From Steromphala cineraria (Eukaryota > Mollusca > Gastropoda > Trochida > Trochidae): DNA of 64,000 nucleotides. Each line of letters opens with the position of its first letter. The stretch's first letter is position 1. This document shows positions 58,910-64,000 of the stretch, piece by piece. The position numbers and the translations under genes were made by a program. Below the pieces are notes generated by a model. It did not search any database, had not been told where the DNA came from, and saw only the letters and a list, made by a program, of their open reading frames with translations. The stretch covers positions 47,359,227 to 47,423,226 of the forward strand of contig OU744732.1 in NCBI GenBank assembly GCA_916613615.1, in the 5' to 3' direction.

Positions 58910-59856
58910 CTGCAAACAGGAACATTTTAAAGAATTAATAATATTCTTGTCATTTTTAGCGAAATATGCCTTCAAAAAATTGGAAGAGTTGTATCTTATC
59001 TCGAGAAACCCAAAGGTAAACCTTAACTTGCAGCCTGCTGGGATGTTTGGAGCTTCAAAAGTGTAAAATCTTAACGATGACGTCATATTAGTATCTCTCA
59101 TTTAAAACTTTCCCCTCTTTTCAGCATTTGTGAAAGTCAATGTGTCTCCATTTGATGCCTTCAGCAGTGAGAGCGTTAATTACATATATCAACGTCCAGT
59201 TGTGAAGGCGGCAATGGATTTGAATAAGAGTTACTAAAATGGTCAAGGTATTTGATATGGTTATTGTTATGGTCAGATGGAAGGAGTCCTTGGCAGTAAG
59301 GGTAAGGCTTACGGTAAAACTGTCCATTAGGGTCAAGGTTTGTGGTATGAGTGTTGCCTTTGATATTTAATTACCTTGATGGCAGATTGGAGTCAGTGTT
59401 AAGGTGAGGTTGAGAGAGAAGGTGAAGTTGATTTCAATGGTGAGTTTTGGAGTGAGATTTATCATGATATTTACTGATACAGGTTGGTTCAGTTTAGTAA
59501 GTAGTAGTATAAGTAGTTTTTGTAGGAGGTTGTCTTGTGCCATGTCTACAGTTACCAATAAAACCAATTTCCGCCATATCTTACAAATGATATAGAAAGA
59601 AGAATTCTTGTATCTGATCTGATTTAAATGAGATTGGGGAAACATGTATACCTAATAATCCGACACTTCGTCTCTTCCTGCCGGTGAGTGCACAGATCCT
59701 TTCGAGCATAATGTCGATATTCTTCCCGCAGATTCCCCGCCGGTGGGGTCGTCTGTCGTCCATGTAGCAGGTGCGATCATACCCGGCCTGGGCGGGGTGG
59801 AGACAGTACCACACACATAGCAGCAGGTACGCGCTGAGTGGTAGACTCAAACCCAT
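58761..59856 (-). CDS. insulin-like peptide precursor, two coding exons
   Basis: Joining 59856-59652 and 58909-58761 (GTATAC...TTGCAG intron, phase 1) gives 117 residues. A signal peptide (about 1-24, hydrophobic LSAYLLLCVWYC) is followed by a B chain with Cys30, Cys43 and Cys55 (RPHRRGICG, 11 residues between Cys43 and Cys55). RKRR at 60-63, KR at 82-83 and KR at 91-92 are cleavage sites. The A chain is SNPQGFMCECCYNQC..EYCT with Cys100, 102, 103, 107 and 116. The CC-x3-C-x8-C spacing is canonical. Extra Cys30 and Cys100 give the four-disulfide form known from molluscan insulin-related peptides. The phase-1 intron in the C-peptide is the conserved insulin-family position. The start at 59856 follows a likely acceptor (CTCTGATGTTGCAG, exon from 59861), so a 5' UTR exon probably lies upstream. 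Secreted hormone acting on an insulin-type receptor is inferred from family. Confidence 0.93.
58910..59651. other. intron of the insulin-like gene
   Basis: A 742-bp GT-AG intron in phase 1. Minus-strand open frames within it have no family features. Confidence 0.85.
59652..59856 (-). CDS. insulin-like gene, coding exon 1 (signal peptide, B chain)
   Basis: ATG at 59856; donor TTATTAG|GTATAC after Leu68 plus one base. The open frame further upstream (to 59907) belongs to the presumed preceding intron. Confidence 0.9.
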
Positions 59857-59989
59857 AGCTTCTGCAACATCAGAGGACAGTAAACACATCCACAGCATAT
59901 TATACATTCAAAATAACTATGAGGCCAAAATCTTTTGGCCTGCAGCCTTTCGAGTTGACGAGTTAAGCTGTAAAGTTGCAGACTTATCT

Positions 59990-60418
59990 ATCATATATAT
60001 ATTTGGAAGGGGTGTAAGAGGTGAACGGGGTGTTGGAGGTGAAAGATGTATTAGGTTAAGGGTGTGTAAGATATGAAAGTGAAATAGGTGTGAGGGCTGA
60101 AAGGGGTGTAAGAGGTGAAGGGGGTTTAAGAGATCAAAAGGGTGTAAGAGGTTAAGGGGGTTTAAGAGGTCAAATGGGTGTAAGAAGTGAATCAGAAGAA
60201 GTTTATTTCGGTTTTGTAGGCCGCCGGCCCGTGTACAATAGGTTAAACATTTTACATGACAACATACAGACATTTTATGATTCAATTTGTGGCTATCGAC
60301 ATATAAGAGACAATTTGATAAATCTGGCACAATATCATTTGACATTAATAGTTTTTAAAAGGTGAAATGGGTGTAAGAGGTGAAATGGGTGTAAGAGGTG
60401 AAATGGGTGTAAGTAATA
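59990..60418 (+). repeat. GGTGTAAGAGGTGAA-type minisatellite interrupted by about 165 bp
   Basis: Diverged units of about 15-17 bp (GGTGTAAGAGGTGAAAGG, GGTTTAAGAGGTCAAA) run from about 60004 to 60190 and resume at 60355-60415. The interrupting segment (60191-60355) has TTTATTTCGGTTTTGTAGGC and CCGGCCCGTG and is not repetitive within the window. Confidence 0.8.
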
Positions 60419-60903
60419 GATATATCCACACTTCCCGAGGTGTATTAAGTGATATATATTTTAGAAAAGATATTCACAAGGTGTAACACGATTACCACCA
60501 AACTTATGGTTTATCGTAACATTGAACCTATTTATCTAAACAAACAAAACATTTTTATTTTTAACCACATGGACACCCCCGTAGCACTATTTTCATGACC
60601 AAAGATTTTATATTTCAAGCATAGGTGATAATGCAAACAGAAAACTAAAAACAACAATGTATGTGATGATGGTTAAATAACCTTAAAAAACAATAAATAC
60701 GCAATGACAGTAATCAATTTCGCCTCTATACCAGCTAACCTCCTCCCCCACTCCCCCGCTGAACTTAGAAATAAAAATCTGCCCCCTCTTTTTTACAGAA
60801 TCTCAAGCACTGAGCTAAGAAAGGGAAGTTGTGACACCCTGAACCCCCACCTTTTGTGCAATATAACACCAACATCTCTCCCCCTAACTGAGCTAACTGT
60901 AAA

Positions 60904-60928
60904 CCCCCCCCCCCCCCCCCCCCCCCCC
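60904..60928. repeat. 25-base C homopolymer
   Basis: Uninterrupted C run followed by TCCCCC, in an otherwise CT-rich stretch (60730-60945) upstream of the insulin-like gene. Confidence 0.9.
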
Positions 60929-61322
60929 TCCCCCACTCACGACATTGATGCTACGGGCCTCGATGAAGTGACATAAGCACATTGTTATCTATGTAAGAAT
61001 GTATCCAATCTGACACCGGTAAACAGAGGCTGTAAGCGAGCAGCAGTGAAGACGTAGTTTGAGAGCATGACACATAAGTGACAAAGGATGATAAACAAAC
61101 AGTTCCATGACAGCCAGTGTTTCTATAGTCTATCGCTTATTAATTTAGGACCAAAATAATTTTTCTATCATGAGTAACACAAGATTCAGGCAATTTGACT
61201 ATGAACATATGTGTGATATTCATAGACAATTAATTAACAGTGAATCTCACTTTGAGTATTTAAAAAATATTTAATTTTCCAAATAATTCAAGTTAAACAT
61301 GAATATATCTGGGGATGGTTAC

Positions 61323-61600
61323 TTAAAGGGACAGTAGCACGTTTTTGAAAGAAATATAAGGTGATGTCAGGAAAATGAAAATAAATGGTTCCAATTGAAA
61401 GACAATGTATTTAAACTAAATGGAGCAGTAATAATTCAAATATATAACGTAAAGTTTAGCCATGCGATTGCTTTTTCTTACTCAAAATGAATTAAAGGTG
61501 TTAACAAAAAAATGGCCGCCAATGGATTTTATATGAATCTTCATAGTTTGGATGTTTGGCTTGTGTAAAGAGATTTTTGACACTGTCAAAATAATACATC
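61323..61600 (+). mobile_element. TTAA-type MITE, right end missing
   Basis: Reference orientation, left end TTAAAGGGACAGTAGCACG. Similarity stops at AATAATACAT near 61599, about 75 bp before the expected right end. Confidence 0.85.
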
Positions 61601-63528
61601 GGTATGAAAACTGATAACTTGATAAAAGTCAAAAGAGAGTGTCCTGTTTGTTCAATAATGTTAGATTTGTTCATCAAATTAACGAGTAAATCAAATTCAT
61701 TTTGTTCAACTTAAAAATGATGTCCCTGAGAATTACGTAAAAAATCGAGATATTACATCATAATTTACTCAAGGCAGATATACATTTTCGTTTGGAGTCA
61801 TTTTCGAAGTTAGAATTCCAATAAAGAAGAGAAATATAGGGTTAATATCTTTGTATATCATTGGCTTATCATTTACCTTTGATGAATAACCTTTCCTCAT
61901 TCGTTTTAACTGCCCAAGGTTATTATGTACTTATATATGCTAACACCTATTTTGTTACCTTTGCTTGAGAACAATCAAGGAACCGGCGTTCTTGAATAAA
62001 GAAGTTGTCATCCATATATTCCTTTTCCTTAGATATACATCCGTATGTATAATTAAATACTGAGTGAACGTTTCAAACATACGTGAAATGCCGTCGGTTA
62101 TGATGTTATTCAAAGGTGAATCTTGGTTGTATTAGAATGATAATATGTAGTCGTTGTGTTCAACAATTCAACAATGCTTTACAGAGTACAATATATTATA
62201 ATTCATTTATAATAAGTACTGGTTGTTTAGATAAAAAAGTAAAAAAGATGATCCCAAACTCAAAACAAAAAGTACAAATTTAATAAAATACCCCGTTAAT
62301 ATTATTCTGAATATCAATTATCTGTAAACATAAACATGATTAATGTTTAAGTTTGACTAAGCTTTGACGTAAATATGTATACCATACAATATATTGTATC
62401 ATTGGTGTAAATCTTGTTTTGGTAAGGACAATTTTTTTTATTAGTTTCATTCCCATTGCAAACATCACGTGTAGGTTATCGGTATCTCTAATTTTTATCG
62501 TTCTTTGTTGAACCTTCCGAATTAAGATTGGTGAAAGGTCGTGGTTGAATACGCAGCATATGGTAAATTATTTTGAATCTGGATAACGTAAGGAATTTCA
62601 AGTCTTACAGGTTGCAAATAGTTAAAGTAGGTGTTCTTTCAATATTGACAACGTATAAGCAAGCCTCCAGAAATGTTCTATGTTGAATTTAAAAATGTAG
62701 AAAGATATTGCAGTAAGAATACGTAAACTTATATCGTCATTTTATTGCAACTGTCAGTGTAAATGGGTACCTTGTAAAATATAAAAGTTAAGGTAGGTGT
62801 TTTAATACTTGACAACCTATAAGCATGCCTCCAGAAATGTTCTTAAACTTATTTTTTTTTTTTTGCATCCGTCTCAACTCAGCGTAAATGGGTACCTGGT
62901 AAGATATTAGAAGATGACCTACCAGTGCTAAAAATGTAAAACAATAAACATCACACAAATTGTGATCCTTTGAAGTTTGGATTGACTAACTGGTTGAATA
63001 ATTTCTGACAAAAATTCAATGTTTAATAAGTTACTTATATGTATAACGAGCGGTGAACCATAAGTGGACGGTCTGAAGTAGGAAACGATACAAACGCAGC
63101 GGTTATGATGTGTTAGTTTTTCGCTAAGTATCTTTCAAACTTCATGGACTAGCCTTGTACATATCAGTATCATGGACCCTATGTTGGTTAACCTATTATA
63201 TTGGTATTATCTAAAATGTCAAAAAATGAAATAAATACATAACAATGTATTCAAATATTCAAGTATTAAAGTGGCTGACATGGCTAGAAATTCACTGCAA
63301 TGCATTATGAACCTTCATACATCACGCTATTTAGAACTACAAAGCTTCAATCCATCTATATCAATGAAAACAGTTTCTTCGAGATACCCTCCCTTTCATG
63401 TTATAAGAATTTATCATACGCACTGACTGTATTGTTTTTCCTCTCTAACATGGTACCAATGGTCCAGTGCTAAATACTAAATGGCATCACTGGTGTCAGG
63501 TGTTAATATGATCATTAATGAAGAATGA
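61601..63528. other. intergenic DNA with one diverged duplication
   Basis: No gene was seen. 61962-62020 carries the dispersed terminus motif AAAGAAGTTGTCATCCATAT. About 62620-62785 and 62786-62910 are diverged direct copies sharing GACAAC.TATAAGCA.GCCTCCAGAAATGTTCT and GTAAATGGGTACC; the latter is also a SINE body motif. Confidence 0.6.
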
Positions 63529-63975
63529 TACCATACCATACCATATCATACCATACCATACCATACCATACCATACCATACCATACCATACCATACCATA
63601 CCATACCATACCATACCATACCATACCATACCATACATGTACCATACTATGCTAAACCACATCATACATGTACCATACTATGCTAAACCATATCATACAT
63701 GTACCATACTATGCTAAACCATATCATACATGTACCATACTATGCTAAACCACATCATACATGTACCATACTATGCTAAACCATATCATACATGTACCAT
63801 ACTATGCTAAACCATATCATACATGTACCATACTATGCTAAACCATATCATACATGTACAATACCATGCTAAACCATACCATCCCATACATGTGCGTACC
63901 ATACTATGCTAAACCATACCATACCATATCATACTTTGCTAAACCATACCATACCGTACCAAACTTAAGAAATAA
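63529..63975. repeat. (CCATA)n third array with 31-bp higher-order unit
   Basis: Pure CCATA covers about 63531-63636. Then about eight copies of a 31-bp unit follow (CATGTACCATACTATGCTAA plus ACCAYATCATA) to about 63862, and then degenerate CCATA. Confidence 0.93.
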
Positions 63976-64000
63976 AGTAGCCCTAACCATCATGCGTTTT

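Noticed and set aside
58749..59066. Plus-strand 105-codon frame over the insulin A-chain exon
   Set aside because: It is the complement of the minus-strand exon and has no features of its own.

Overview
The window is animal nuclear DNA, most likely from a mollusc and perhaps a gastropod. It is AT-rich and intron-bearing, with spliced genes that have GT/AG borders. It carries an insulin precursor with the mollusc-type extra cysteine pair, a DIRS-type retroelement, tRNA-derived SINEs ending in (ATT)n, and repeat tails resembling those common in gastropod genomes. The assignment is inferred from gene and repeat style, not from a database search. There are no rRNA genes, no convincing free-standing tRNA genes and no CRISPR array. 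|| Layout. 1-2.53 kb: decayed, GC-rich DIRS retrotransposon (gag-like end, RT, RNase H, methyltransferase-like part, start of a tyrosine recombinase), cut at both ends. 2.5-12.5 kb: intergenic DNA with a TTAA-ended MITE family, (CCATA)n arrays, two SINEs and a MITE nested inside another MITE. 12.55-34.03 kb (+): a four-exon gene for a 326-residue GRHPR-family 2-hydroxyacid dehydrogenase homologue that has lost its catalytic Arg and His, so it is a predicted pseudoenzyme. Its introns hold an 18-copy 49-bp minisatellite, a satellite of about 170 bp and several MITEs. 34.2-38.6 kb: intergenic, with a 462-bp long-TIR element flanked by a clean 9-bp target duplication. 38.6-50.0 kb: a recent tandem duplication of about 5.7 kb. 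The right copy belongs to an intact, single-coding-exon GH31 glycosidase of the MYORG type (minus strand, 48590-50587). The left copy is the same gene cut off at its 5' end at the duplication junction. 50.7-52.4 kb: a 1.7-kb TIR element with another MITE inside it. 52.5-57.8 kb: SINE, a foldback element containing an insertion, hairpins and an array with units of about 78 bp. 58.76-59.86 kb (-): a two-exon insulin-like peptide gene. 60-64 kb: minisatellites, a truncated MITE and a final (CCATA)n array. || The three host genes (hydroxyacid dehydrogenase homologue, GH31 glycosidase, insulin-like hormone) do not form an obvious pathway; their proximity is ordinary gene spacing. The most notable points are the pseudoenzyme, the tandem duplication that broke inside a MITE and inside a coding exon, the insulin precursor with a possible extra amidated peptide, and the dense nesting of TIR elements.
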